DNA of 46,698 bases from the NCBI RefSeq assembly GCF_004212635.1, contig NZ_PSRT01000068.1, forward strand, positions 1 to 46,698, written 5' to 3'. The stretch is from Bradyrhizobium genosp. SA-3. Its GTDB lineage: Bacteria > Pseudomonadota > Alphaproteobacteria > Rhizobiales > Xanthobacteraceae. A model generated the notes under the pieces. It saw only the letters and a program-made list of their open reading frames with translations, had not been told where the DNA came from and searched no databases. The stretch's first letter is position 1; each line of letters begins with the position of its first letter. Of this stretch, positions 16,584 through 23,865 are shown piece by piece. The position numbers and the translations under genes are program-made.

Positions 16584-17066
16584 TCAGAAGCCGAGCGCGG
16601 CGGCGAGCGCGCCGTGCGGCAGGCTGACCTGGAACATGCGCTCGAACACGACGTAGAGCGCGAGCGCGGTGGCTGCCGCCATGGCGAGCGCGCGCGGCAT
16701 GGACTGATGCCGGGGAATCGCCAGCACCGCGAAGACATACAGCGCCGAAGCGACGTACATCCCGGCCAGCGGGATCGCGGCCACGAAGATCGCAGCCGGC
16801 ACGAACAGACCGGCGAGCCGACGCAACTCGAAGGACGTGATGGCGATGGGGACATTCGCTAGTGTGGCGGCCGGCAGCACGCCCCGCACCAGATTGTAGA
16901 GGCTCCCGACTACGACGATGATCCCGGTCAGGAACGGAAACGTGCCGGCGTCCACGCCCGCGCTCGACCAGCCGATGCCATTGTCGAGGCTGGAGACGAC
17001 GACGGCCACACCAAAGCTGCCGGTGAGGACGGCGGTCGCAAGTTCAAGCGCGCGGCGGGAGATCAT
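16584..17066 (-). CDS. tctB: Tripartite tricarboxylate transporter, small membrane subunit TctB
   Basis: The 160-residue protein has four or five membrane segments, including LATAVLTGSFGVAVVVSSL, TFPFLTGIIVVVGSLYNLV, LAGLFVPAAIFVAAIPLAGM and ALAMAAATALALYVVFERMF. The size, topology and position directly before tctA identify it as TctB, which is poorly conserved in sequence. ATG 17066 is preferred, with GGAG about 8 nt upstream; a GTG at 17078 is also in frame. A 28-bp inverted repeat separates it from the tctC gene. Confidence 0.9.
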   Translation of the reverse strand: MISRRALELATAVLTGSFGVAVVVSSLDNGIGWSSAGVDAGTFPFLTGIIVVVGSLYNLVRGVLPAATLANVPIAITSFELRRLAGLFVPAAIFVAAIPLAGMYVASALYVFAVLAIPRHQSMPRALAMAAATALALYVVFERMFQVSLPHGALAAALGF

Positions 17067-17131
17067 TGGGGGCTCCACTCAGGTCACGTACAGTGGTCGG
17101 TTATGACGCACGCATGTTCCCGGCGCTCGGT

Positions 17132-17268
17132 GTCGTCCCGGCGAAGGCCGGGACCCATAACCCCAGGGAGGAGTCTGACGAAGATTGGGAGTTAGAGTCA
17201 CGTCGGTACGACGACTGCCGACCATAGAGAGATCACGCGGTATGGGTCCCGGCCTTCGCCGGGACGAC
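17132..17268. repeat. Perfect 28-base inverted repeat between tctC and tctB
   Basis: The arm at 17132-17159 (GTCGTCCCGGCGAAGGCC...) is exactly complementary to the arm at 17241-17268. Each arm can also fold on itself through CCCGGC / GCCGGG. It lies in the 227-nt gap after the tctC stop and before tctB on the transcribed strand. It resembles repeats that stabilise the upstream mRNA of binding-protein transporter operons, and belongs to the same arm family as 2367-2412. Confidence 0.85.
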
Positions 17269-17293
17269 GGCGGAGTAAGAGGTGAGCCCCGCC

Positions 17294-18286
17294 TCACTTG
17301 ACGAGCCAACCCTGCTCGCCCGCGACCTGCTTGACGTGCTCGAGGTCATCCTTGATGAATTTTTCGAGCTCGGCGCCGGTCAGGAACGTGTCGACCTGCG
17401 AGGTCTTCTCGATGTAGTCCTTCCATTCCGGCGTGGCCTGCACCTTCTTCATGAGGTCGACATAAAACGCCGCCTGGTCCGGCGTGACCTTGCCCGGCAG
17501 CCATACCGTGCGCGGCTGCTCATATTGCTTGATGTCGAGGCCCTGCTCGATGCAGGTCGGGACGTCGCTCCAGCCTTCGGTCGCGGTGACCTTCGGGCCC
17601 TGCGGAAGTCGCTTCGGGCTGAAAACACAGAGCGGGCGCTGCGTGCCGCCGCGCCATTGCCCGAGGCTTTCGCTGGGGTTGTTGACGTGGGAGTCGAGAT
17701 GTCCGCCGGCAAGCTGCACCGCGGTCTCTGCGCCGCTCTTGAAGGGGATATAGGTCAGCTTGACCTTGCCGGCCTTCTCGATCATGCGCGTCAGCACCTC
17801 GTCGGTGTCCTTTGACTGCGCGCCGCCCATCTTGAATTCGCCCGATGCGGCCGCCTTGAGATAATCGCCCGCCGTCTTGTAAGGCGCGTCCTGCTTTACC
17901 CAAAGCAAAAATTCGTCCTGCGCCATCGCCGCGATCGGGGTCAGATCGGTGTAGTTGAAGGCGACCTTGGAGACGAGCGGCTGCTGCCAGGCGTTCGAGG
18001 TGCCGAAGATCACCTTGTAGGGATCGCCGGCGGAGGCCTTGCCATAGACGTAGCCTTCGGCGCCGCTGCCGCCGCCCTTGTTGACGACGACGATCGGCTG
18101 CTCCGTCAGCTTGTGCTTGGTGATGATGTTCTGCACCGCGCGGGCAAGGTTGTCAGTGCCACCGCCCGGCCCGGCAGTGGCCACGAACTCGATCGGCTTT
18201 TGCGGTTGCCAGGCCGCACACGCCGGCATCGTGCCGGCGAGCGCGGTCACGGCCGCGGAAAGCAGAAATATTGACGTCCGACCCAT
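17294..18286 (-). CDS. tctC: Tripartite tricarboxylate transporter, periplasmic binding protein TctC
   Basis: The 330-residue Bug/TctC-type binding protein has a signal peptide (FLLSAAVTALAGTMPACAA). Family signatures follow: PIEFVATAGPGGGTDNLAR near the N-terminus of the mature chain, VVNKGGGSGAEGYVYGKAS, and the second-lobe ligand segment YIPFKSGAETAVQLAGGH. The start ATG 18286 has GGAGGAA upstream. It delivers a carboxylate, often a C4-C6 or aromatic acid, to TctAB. It follows the CoA-transferase gene by 51 nt, which suggests that the imported acid is the CoA-transferase substrate. Confidence 0.95.
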   Translation of the reverse strand: MGRTSIFLLSAAVTALAGTMPACAAWQPQKPIEFVATAGPGGGTDNLARAVQNIITKHKLTEQPIVVVNKGGGSGAEGYVYGKASAGDPYKVIFGTSNAWQQPLVSKVAFNYTDLTPIAAMAQDEFLLWVKQDAPYKTAGDYLKAAASGEFKMGGAQSKDTDEVLTRMIEKAGKVKLTYIPFKSGAETAVQLAGGHLDSHVNNPSESLGQWRGGTQRPLCVFSPKRLPQGPKVTATEGWSDVPTCIEQGLDIKQYEQPRTVWLPGKVTPDQAAFYVDLMKKVQATPEWKDYIEKTSQVDTFLTGAELEKFIKDDLEHVKQVAGEQGWLVK

Positions 18287-18337
18287 GATTTCCTCCAGCT
18301 GATTTTTGTCTTTTGTTGTTGTCGTATCGAGGTCCGC

Positions 18338-19591
18338 TCAGGCGACGCGTTCCTCGCGTCTTCCTGCGGCCAGCACGATTGCGCCTTCTTTTTCGAGCGC
18401 TTCGATCTGCTTCTGGTCGAACCCGTGCTCGGCCAGCACCTCGCTCGTGTGCTGACCATAGACCGGCGCACCTGATCGCACTTTGCCTGGGGTCTCCGAA
18501 AATTTGACGGGCAGCCCGATCGTCTTGACGGGACCGAGCGTGGAGTGCTCGACCTCGACGACCATCTCGCGCGCCAGCGTCTGCGGATCGCTCAGCGCCT
18601 CCAGCATGTCGTGCACGGGTCCGCACGGCACGCCCTTCTCGTCCAGCACAGCAAGCCAGTGCGCCCGTGATTGCGTGCGGAAGCGTTCGCTCAGGACAGC
18701 TTCCAGCTCTTTCAGATTGGCCATGCGGTCGGCCCCGTTGACGAAGCGCGGATCGGCAGCGAGCTCGCTGGCGCCGAGGGCTTCCAGCATCAAGAGCCAA
18801 TGCTTCTTGTTGGCGCCGCCGACCACGAGCCAGCCATCCGAGGCTTCGAAGGCCTGATAGGGCGCGTTGAGCGGATGCGCCGAGCCCATCGCGCGCGGCG
18901 CGGTGCCAGCGGCGAGCGCGATGGTCGATTGCCAGTAGGTCTGCACCAGAGCCGCTTCATAGAGCGAAGTCTCGACCCACTGCCCTTCGCCGGTCTTGAG
19001 GCGATGCGTATAGGCCGCGAGGATGCCCATGCTCGCGAGCAGGCCGGCGGTGATGTCGGACAGCGGCGGACCGCATTTGACGGGCGGACCGTCGGGACGT
19101 TCACCGGTGAAGCTCATGATGCCGCTCATGGCCTGCGCGACCAGATCGAAACCGCGGCGATGCTTGTAGGGACCGGTGCGGCCGAAGCCCGACAGCGAGC
19201 AGTAGATCAGCGCCGGAAATTCGGCGTGCAGTGCCTCGTAGCCGAAACCGAGACGCTCCATCGCGCCGGGCGCAAAATTCTCGACCAGCACGTCGGCGCT
19301 CGCGACCAACCGCCGCAGCACCTGCTTGCCGCCATCGGTTTTCAGATCCAGCACGACGCCGCGCTTGTTGCGGTTCATCATCAGGAAGGAGGCCGCCTCG
19401 TCGCCGATCTTCGGCGGCACCGAATGGCGGGTATCGTCGCCGTTCGGCCATTTCTCGATCTTGATGACGTCGGCGCCCATGTCGGCCAGCATCAAGGTGC
19501 AGGTCGGCCCGGCCATGACATGGGTGAGATCGATGACCTTGAGACCGGCGAGCGGTCCCGAACGACGAGAGGTGGATTGCGAACTTTGCAT
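18338..19591 (-). CDS. Family III CoA-transferase (CaiB/BaiF type)
   Basis: The 417-residue enzyme moves CoA between carboxylic acids through an enzyme-bound aspartyl intermediate. Visible features are GLKVIDLTHVMAGPTCTLML, NRNKRGVVLDLK, the region SGFGRTGPYKHRRGFDLVAQ, whose Asp in GFD is the expected catalytic residue, and the C-terminal VKTIGLPVKFSETPG. I chose ATG 19591 because AGGACG lies about 5 nt upstream of it and just past the stop of the preceding gene; upstream codons would overlap that gene. It probably activates the acid imported by TctABC. CoA donor and acceptor are unknown. The operon context is strong. Confidence 0.93.
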   Translation of the reverse strand: MQSSQSTSRRSGPLAGLKVIDLTHVMAGPTCTLMLADMGADVIKIEKWPNGDDTRHSVPPKIGDEAASFLMMNRNKRGVVLDLKTDGGKQVLRRLVASADVLVENFAPGAMERLGFGYEALHAEFPALIYCSLSGFGRTGPYKHRRGFDLVAQAMSGIMSFTGERPDGPPVKCGPPLSDITAGLLASMGILAAYTHRLKTGEGQWVETSLYEAALVQTYWQSTIALAAGTAPRAMGSAHPLNAPYQAFEASDGWLVVGGANKKHWLLMLEALGASELAADPRFVNGADRMANLKELEAVLSERFRTQSRAHWLAVLDEKGVPCGPVHDMLEALSDPQTLAREMVVEVEHSTLGPVKTIGLPVKFSETPGKVRSGAPVYGQHTSEVLAEHGFDQKQIEALEKEGAIVLAAGRREERVA

Positions 19592-19601
19592 CGGGTGCGT
19601 C

Positions 19602-20396
19602 CTATTGGCCGCGCCATTGCGGCGCGCGCTTGTTGAGGAAAGCATCGAGCCCTTCGCGAAAATCCTGGCTCGTGTAGCACATCAGAATGAGGTCTTCGCC
19701 CTCGTCACGCGTCAGCCGCCTTTGCAGGCGCGCCACCGCCTGCTTGGTCGCATTCAGCGTCAGCGGCGCATGATTGGCGACGAGCCGGGCGACCTCCTCG
19801 GTGCGCCGCTCGAGCGCGGCAATATCGTCGACGACTTCGCCGAGCAGCCCGACACTTGCAGCCTCGGTGGCGTCGACGAGACGTGCAGTGAAGATCAGAT
19901 CCTTGACGCGCGCGGCGCCGATGAGTGCGGTGAGACGGCTGACATTGGACATCGACAGGCAATTGCCGAGCGTGCGGGCGATGGGGAAACCGATTTTGGC
20001 GCTCTTGGTGCCGATGCGGAGATCGCAGGCTGCGGCGATGCCCGCCCCGCCTCCGGTACAGAACCCGTTGATCGCCGCGATCGTCGGCACCCGGCACTGC
20101 TCCAGCGTGGTCAGCACCCGATCAATGCGGTTCTCGTAGTCGATCGCGTCCTGTGGCGTCTTGAATTCCCGGAACTGGTTGATGTCGGTCCCCGAGGCGA
20201 ACGCCTTGTCGCCGGCTCCGCGCAGCACCAGCACCTTGATCGCGTGGTCGCGGTTGGCCTCCTCGCAGATCGCGGCGAGCCGCTCGTACATCGCGAAGGT
20301 GAAGGCGTTGCGGGCCTGCGGACGGTTGAAGGTGATCCGCCCGATGCCGTCCTCGCGCGCGAAGACGAGGTTTTCTGCCTCCACTTGCAGGTCCAT
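19602..20396 (-). CDS. Enoyl-CoA hydratase/isomerase-family protein
   Basis: The 264-residue crotonase-fold protein has the CoA and oxyanion-hole segments ARNAFTFAMYERLAA, GAGDKAFASGTDINQF and GFCTGGGAGIAAACDLRIGT. By eye, the two Glu residues used by classical hydratases are not conserved. The usual PE..L segment reads GFPIARTLGN, and the second Glu position is Asp (VKDLIFTARLV). A different crotonase reaction (isomerase, lyase, decarboxylase or thioesterase) should be considered. The start ATG 20396 has AGGA only about 3 nt away. It is the first gene of the six-gene cluster, divergent from GntR. Confidence 0.9.
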   Translation of the reverse strand: MDLQVEAENLVFAREDGIGRITFNRPQARNAFTFAMYERLAAICEEANRDHAIKVLVLRGAGDKAFASGTDINQFREFKTPQDAIDYENRIDRVLTTLEQCRVPTIAAINGFCTGGGAGIAAACDLRIGTKSAKIGFPIARTLGNCLSMSNVSRLTALIGAARVKDLIFTARLVDATEAASVGLLGEVVDDIAALERRTEEVARLVANHAPLTLNATKQAVARLQRRLTRDEGEDLILMCYTSQDFREGLDAFLNKRAPQWRGQ

Positions 20397-20421
20397 TTCC
20401 TCATACCCTTCTGCTTTTTTA

Positions 20422-20499
20422 CATTTTTGAATGCAAAATTTGGAATTTTCAAGCTGAAACTTGCAAATATCCGCACTTGAGTTCATTTTTGAATGCAAA
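20422..20499. promoter_or_regulatory. Duplicated AT-rich candidate operator for the GntR regulator
   Basis: The 16-mer CATTTTTGAATGCAAA occurs twice, at 20422-20437 and 20484-20499, 62 bp apart, in the divergent gap. Each copy contains TTTG-N4-CAAA, a partial palindrome suited to a GntR dimer, and a further TTGCAAAT lies at 20461-20468. The spacing is near six helical turns, so looping or cooperative binding is possible. The segment is clearly AT-rich compared with the surrounding DNA. Confidence 0.65.
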
Positions 20500-20513
20500 T
20501 TGAGTTCAGACCC

Positions 20514-21179
20514 ATGCTTCATGAAGAAGTCGTCGGACGCATCCGCGCCATCCTGCTCGACGGCGAAATCCCGCCGGGCGCGCGGATTCCCGAGCGCGAG
20601 CTGTGCGAGCGGCTCGAGATCTCGCGCACGCCGCTGCGCGAGGCGCTCAAGGTGCTCGCCGCCGAAGGCCTCGTGCAGCTGCTGCCGCATCGCGGCTCGC
20701 GCGCGGCGAAGCTGACCGACAAGGACATGCGCGATCTGTTCGAGGTCTGCCAGGGCCTCGAAGCCCTTGCCGGCGAGCTCGCCTGCGAGCGCATCACCGA
20801 CGCCGAGATCGACGCGATCGCGGCCGCGCATGCTGACATGGTGCAGCATTATCGCGACGGCGATCTGATCCAGTACTATCGCGGCAACCGCGCCATTCAC
20901 GAAGCCATTGTCACTGCCGCGGGAAACCCAGTGCTCGTGGGGCTTTACACCTCGGTGACCGCGCGCATCCGCCGCGCGCGCTACGTCACGCCGATGACGC
21001 CGCAGCGCTGGGCGCTCGCAGTGAAGGAGCATGATGCAATCCTGAACGCGCTGCAAAGGCGCGACGGCGCCGGCCTCGCCCACATCCTGCGTGCGCATCT
21101 GCGCCATAAGCGCGAGGAGGTTTTGCAGGCGGGTTTTGCGGAGACGGAAGGCGCTGACGTCGCGCTGAGAATTGCGTAA
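20514..21179 (+). CDS. GntR-family (FCD/FadR subfamily) transcriptional regulator
   Basis: A winged-helix N-terminus (EEVVGRIRAILLDGEIPPGA, ERELCERLEISRTPLREALK, LAAEGLVQLLPHRGSRAAKL) is followed by a helical FCD ligand domain. Its metal-binding residues are visible: the Asp/His region RGNRAIHEAIVTAAGN, then KEHDAILNAL and HILRAHLRHKREE. Length is 221 residues from ATG 20514. An in-frame ATG at 20493 lies inside the second operator repeat, so 20514 is preferred. FCD regulators usually bind small carboxylates or acyl-CoAs. It is divergent from the hydratase / CoA-transferase / Tct / PdxA cluster and probably represses it until the substrate is present. Confidence 0.92.
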   Translation: MLHEEVVGRIRAILLDGEIPPGARIPERELCERLEISRTPLREALKVLAAEGLVQLLPHRGSRAAKLTDKDMRDLFEVCQGLEALAGELACERITDAEIDAIAAAHADMVQHYRDGDLIQYYRGNRAIHEAIVTAAGNPVLVGLYTSVTARIRRARYVTPMTPQRWALAVKEHDAILNALQRRDGAGLAHILRAHLRHKREEVLQAGFAETEGADVALRIA

Positions 21180-21338
21180 CGCGCAATTGCGCGATCGCGT
21201 GCATCCGCGGACCAATTCTACTTGCTAGCTTGTCGTAACCGGCGCAGCATGGCTTCTGCCGATCTCCGGCCGCGCGCCTGATCAGGCCGGTCACAACGCG
21301 CGAACAATCGCAAAATAAAAGACAAAAGCGAGGAACGC

Positions 21339-22310
21339 ATGACAATCGATGTCTCACGTCGGTCCCTTCTCACACTCGGAGCTGGCCTCGGTGCCAGCGC
21401 AATGTTCGGCAGCAGCGCGATGGCGCGGGCGCCCAAGCTCGGCACCCAGACGCCCTACTGGCACCGCTTCATTCTCGGCGATGCCGAGGTGACCGTCGTA
21501 TCCGACGGGCCGCTGCCGCTCGGCGATCCCTCCGGAACCTTCCTTGGCGTTTCCAAGGAAGAGGTCAAGAAGATGCTCGCCGACAATTTCCTGTCGCCGG
21601 ACAACGTCGTGCTCGAGCAGAACTCGCCGATCGTGAACACCGGTGACAAGCTCATCCTGTTCGATACCGGCATGGGCAGCTCAAAAATGTTCGGCGCCAG
21701 CACGGGGCGGCAGCAGAAGAGCATGACCGAGGCCGGGATCAAGCCGGGGGACATCGATGCCGTGGTCTGCTCGCATGCCCATATCGATCATATCGGTGGC
21801 ATCGTGGACGAAGGTGGCAAGCCGTTGTTTCCGAACGCGCAAATCTACATCTCCCAGACCGATTTCGACTTCTGGACCGATGAGGGCAAGCTCGGCAGCC
21901 CGGCCAAGGACTTCGTCCTCCACGCCCGCAAGAACCTGCTGCCGGTCCGCGACCGCATCGTGTTCTTCAAGGACGGCCAGGAATTTTTGCCGGGCGTGCA
22001 GGCGATTGCCGCGCCCGGTCACACCGTCGGCCACACCATCTTCATGGTCTCCTCGGCCGGCAAGTCCTTCGCCTTCCTCGGCGACCTCTCGCACCATTCG
22101 GTGCTGCTGCTGGAGCGGCCGCGGATGGAGTTCTCCTACGACACCGACCCGAAGCAGGCGGCAGAGTCGCGCGTCAAGCTGCTGACCATGCTCGCGGCGA
22201 ACAAGATCCCGGTGATGTCCTATCACTTCGCCTGGCCTGGCTATGGCCATGTCGCGAAAGCAGGTGAAGGGTTCCACTATTATCCCGAGCCGATGCAGAT
22301 GACGTTGTAG
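21339..22310 (+). CDS. Tat-exported metallo-beta-lactamase-fold hydrolase
   Basis: The 323-residue protein starts with a twin-arginine signal (SRRSLLTLGAGLGASAMFG) cut after a MARA-like site. The MBL fold shows NTGDKLILFDTGMG, the zinc motif SHAHIDHIGG, PGHTVGHT and GDLSHHSV, with a late His in MSYHFAWPGYGHV. All metal-binding motifs are present. Similar secreted MBL proteins include quorum-quenching lactonases and alkylsulfatase-like or dehydrogenase-linked hydrolases; the substrate is not assignable. ATG 21339 follows GAGGAACGC. It stands alone after the GntR gene, with a GC-rich hairpin (22325-22348) after its stop. Confidence 0.9.
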   Translation: MTIDVSRRSLLTLGAGLGASAMFGSSAMARAPKLGTQTPYWHRFILGDAEVTVVSDGPLPLGDPSGTFLGVSKEEVKKMLADNFLSPDNVVLEQNSPIVNTGDKLILFDTGMGSSKMFGASTGRQQKSMTEAGIKPGDIDAVVCSHAHIDHIGGIVDEGGKPLFPNAQIYISQTDFDFWTDEGKLGSPAKDFVLHARKNLLPVRDRIVFFKDGQEFLPGVQAIAAPGHTVGHTIFMVSSAGKSFAFLGDLSHHSVLLLERPRMEFSYDTDPKQAAESRVKLLTMLAANKIPVMSYHFAWPGYGHVAKAGEGFHYYPEPMQMTL

Positions 22311-22324
22311 GGCGTCAGATCAGG

Positions 22325-22348
22325 TCCGGGCGGTACGCGCCGCCCGGA
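22325..22348 (+). terminator. GC-rich hairpin after the MBL gene
   Basis: TCCGGGCGG (22325-22333) and CCGCCCGGA (22340-22348) form a perfect 9-bp stem with a 6-base loop, 14 nt after the stop. No T-tract follows, so it may be a Rho-associated end or a stability element, not a textbook intrinsic terminator. Confidence 0.5.
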
Positions 22349-22484
22349 TCGTGCGTCGACGCGCGAGCCGACTGTTACAAGCGATCCAGGTGCGCCCGCA
22401 GGTCAGCGTCACTCTCGCGACCCAATGCGAGCAATCCCACGCAGCTCCTTGAGCAATCCCGAACTGCCGATCGCGGCTTCGTAG

Positions 22485-22898
22485 CTATGGATCCATCTCG
22501 GCATCGCCAAAGACCTCGACGAGGCGAAAGCGCTCGCACATCAGCATCATGTCGTCGCTATATCGTCCAAGCCTGCCGAAATACGCCTGATGGGCCCGGC
22601 GCCAATAGGCGAGGCTCCGGTCACCTTCTCCCTCATCATATGCAAAGGCTGCGTCGACCTCATTGAAGCGCCGATACGTCACGTCGATGGATTCAATGAC
22701 GCAGCGCGGCTCTCCTCGCCCGTCGAGCACGACCCAGCGCTCACCGGGCGTGGACGTGTTCGGCTCGTCTTCGGTGCTGCACGTCGCAGTCTTGATGCCC
22801 TTGATGACGAGTTCGACCAATTCATCTGCGAGTGCGGGGCTGTCCCCGAACGCAAACGTCCGGAGGTTCTGATAGCGCTCGGGAATCGGTTTGCTCAT
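22485..22898 (-). CDS. ASCH-domain protein
   Basis: The 137-residue protein matches the ASCH fold, a PUA-like RNA-binding domain also found in small amidohydrolases. It shows LRTFAFGDSPALADELVELV, the KGIKTATCS loop, PGERWVVLDGRGEPRCVIES and EGEGDRSLAYWRRAH. The KxxTA and GD-E elements resemble the YqfB/ASCH group. It is monocistronic between the MBL and HAD genes. Its cellular role is unknown. Confidence 0.85.
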   Translation of the reverse strand: MSKPIPERYQNLRTFAFGDSPALADELVELVIKGIKTATCSTEDEPNTSTPGERWVVLDGRGEPRCVIESIDVTYRRFNEVDAAFAYDEGEGDRSLAYWRRAHQAYFGRLGRYSDDMMLMCERFRLVEVFGDAEMDP

Positions 22899-22989
22899 GG
22901 GTCTTCAGGCCTTCACGTCCCCTCGCCGCCATGCAGCGGCGTGTCGCATTTGGACGCAAGCAGATTTTACCGCGTCATGAAGACACGGC

Positions 22990-23709
22990 CTAACAACCGA
23001 GCTTGTCGGCGACCCCGCCAAAATCCTTGGCAACGATGTCCCAATTGCCGGTCGCTTCGAAATCGACCTTCTGCAACGGACCGTATTCGGTCGGCCGCGC
23101 CACAAAGGCGGTCTTCAGCCCGTTCTTCTGCGCGGCCGCGAGATCGCCGTTGTGGGCGGCGACCATCATCACCTCTTCCGGCTTGAGACAAAGCAGGCGC
23201 GCGGCGCCGAGATAGGTCTCGGGATCAGGCTTGTAGTGCTCGAACAGCTCGGCGGACATGATGAGGTCCCACGGGAGCCCTGCAAATTTCGCCATGTTGG
23301 TGAGCAGCGCGACATTGCCGTTCGACAGCGGCGCAATCACGAATTTCGATTTGAGCCGCGTGAGGCCGGCTACGCTGTCGGGCCAGGGATGCAGGCGGTG
23401 CCAGCCCTTGGTGAGATAGTCGAGATCGGCTTCGGTGAGACCCTTGATCGAGAATTGGTCGACCAGCTTTTCCAGCGAGCGGCGATGCAGATCATCTAAC
23501 ATGACATAGCCGCGCTCGGGATGTTTGCGCACGTCGTCCATCGAGGCCATGTACATGCCGCGCCAGCCGTCGACCAAAGCGGTCCAGTCGGCGCCGATGC
23601 CGCGCTGCCTGCCCCACCACATGAAGTCGGTGATCAGGCTGGTGCGCCAGTCGACCACGGTGCCGAACACGTCGAAGACGAGGGCTTTGACGGCGGAAAG
23701 GTCGGACAT
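22990..23709 (-). CDS. Haloacid dehalogenase, type II
   Basis: The 239-residue HAD-superfamily protein has the nucleophile motif VFDVFGTVVDWR (Asp at about residue 13). The type II dehalogenase pattern continues with an Arg-containing cap segment, APLSNGNVALL, the Lys in HYKPDPETYLGAARLL and AAHNGDLAAAQKNGLKTAF. These enzymes convert (S)-2-haloacids to (R)-2-hydroxyacids. The final motif, usually SSNxxD, is changed to AAHNGD, so another HAD hydrolase activity is possible. ATG 23709 has GGGGGAAG upstream. It lies between the ASCH gene and a dispersed repeat. Confidence 0.88.
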   Translation of the reverse strand: MSDLSAVKALVFDVFGTVVDWRTSLITDFMWWGRQRGIGADWTALVDGWRGMYMASMDDVRKHPERGYVMLDDLHRRSLEKLVDQFSIKGLTEADLDYLTKGWHRLHPWPDSVAGLTRLKSKFVIAPLSNGNVALLTNMAKFAGLPWDLIMSAELFEHYKPDPETYLGAARLLCLKPEEVMMVAAHNGDLAAAQKNGLKTAFVARPTEYGPLQKVDFEATGNWDIVAKDFGGVADKLGC

Positions 23710-23735
23710 GTGCGCTTCCCCCTTGTTTTTATCGT

Positions 23736-23858
23736 TGTCATTCCGGGGTGGCCCATAGGGCCAGGGCCCGGAATCCATTGCACCTCGAACTCTGCCGCCC
23801 GATGGATTCCGGGCTCTCCGGGCCGCGCGTTGCGCGGTCCCGTCGCCCCGGAATGACA
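23736..23858. repeat. Dispersed inverted repeat (GTCATTCCGGGG family)
   Basis: TGTCATTCCGGGG (23736-23748) pairs perfectly with CCCCGGAATGACA (23846-23858). Internal GGAATCCAT / ATGGATTCC arms repeat the structure seen at 5671-5776. It occupies the gap between the HAD gene and glpX, whose stop is at 23866. Confidence 0.85.
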
Positions 23859-23865
23859 GAGAGCA

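Noticed and set aside
19602..21215. A 537-codon minus-strand frame continuing upstream of the hydratase homologue through the GntR gene
   Set aside because: Only the part from ATG 20396 has crotonase similarity. The upstream part is antisense to the GntR gene and crosses the AT-rich operator region.
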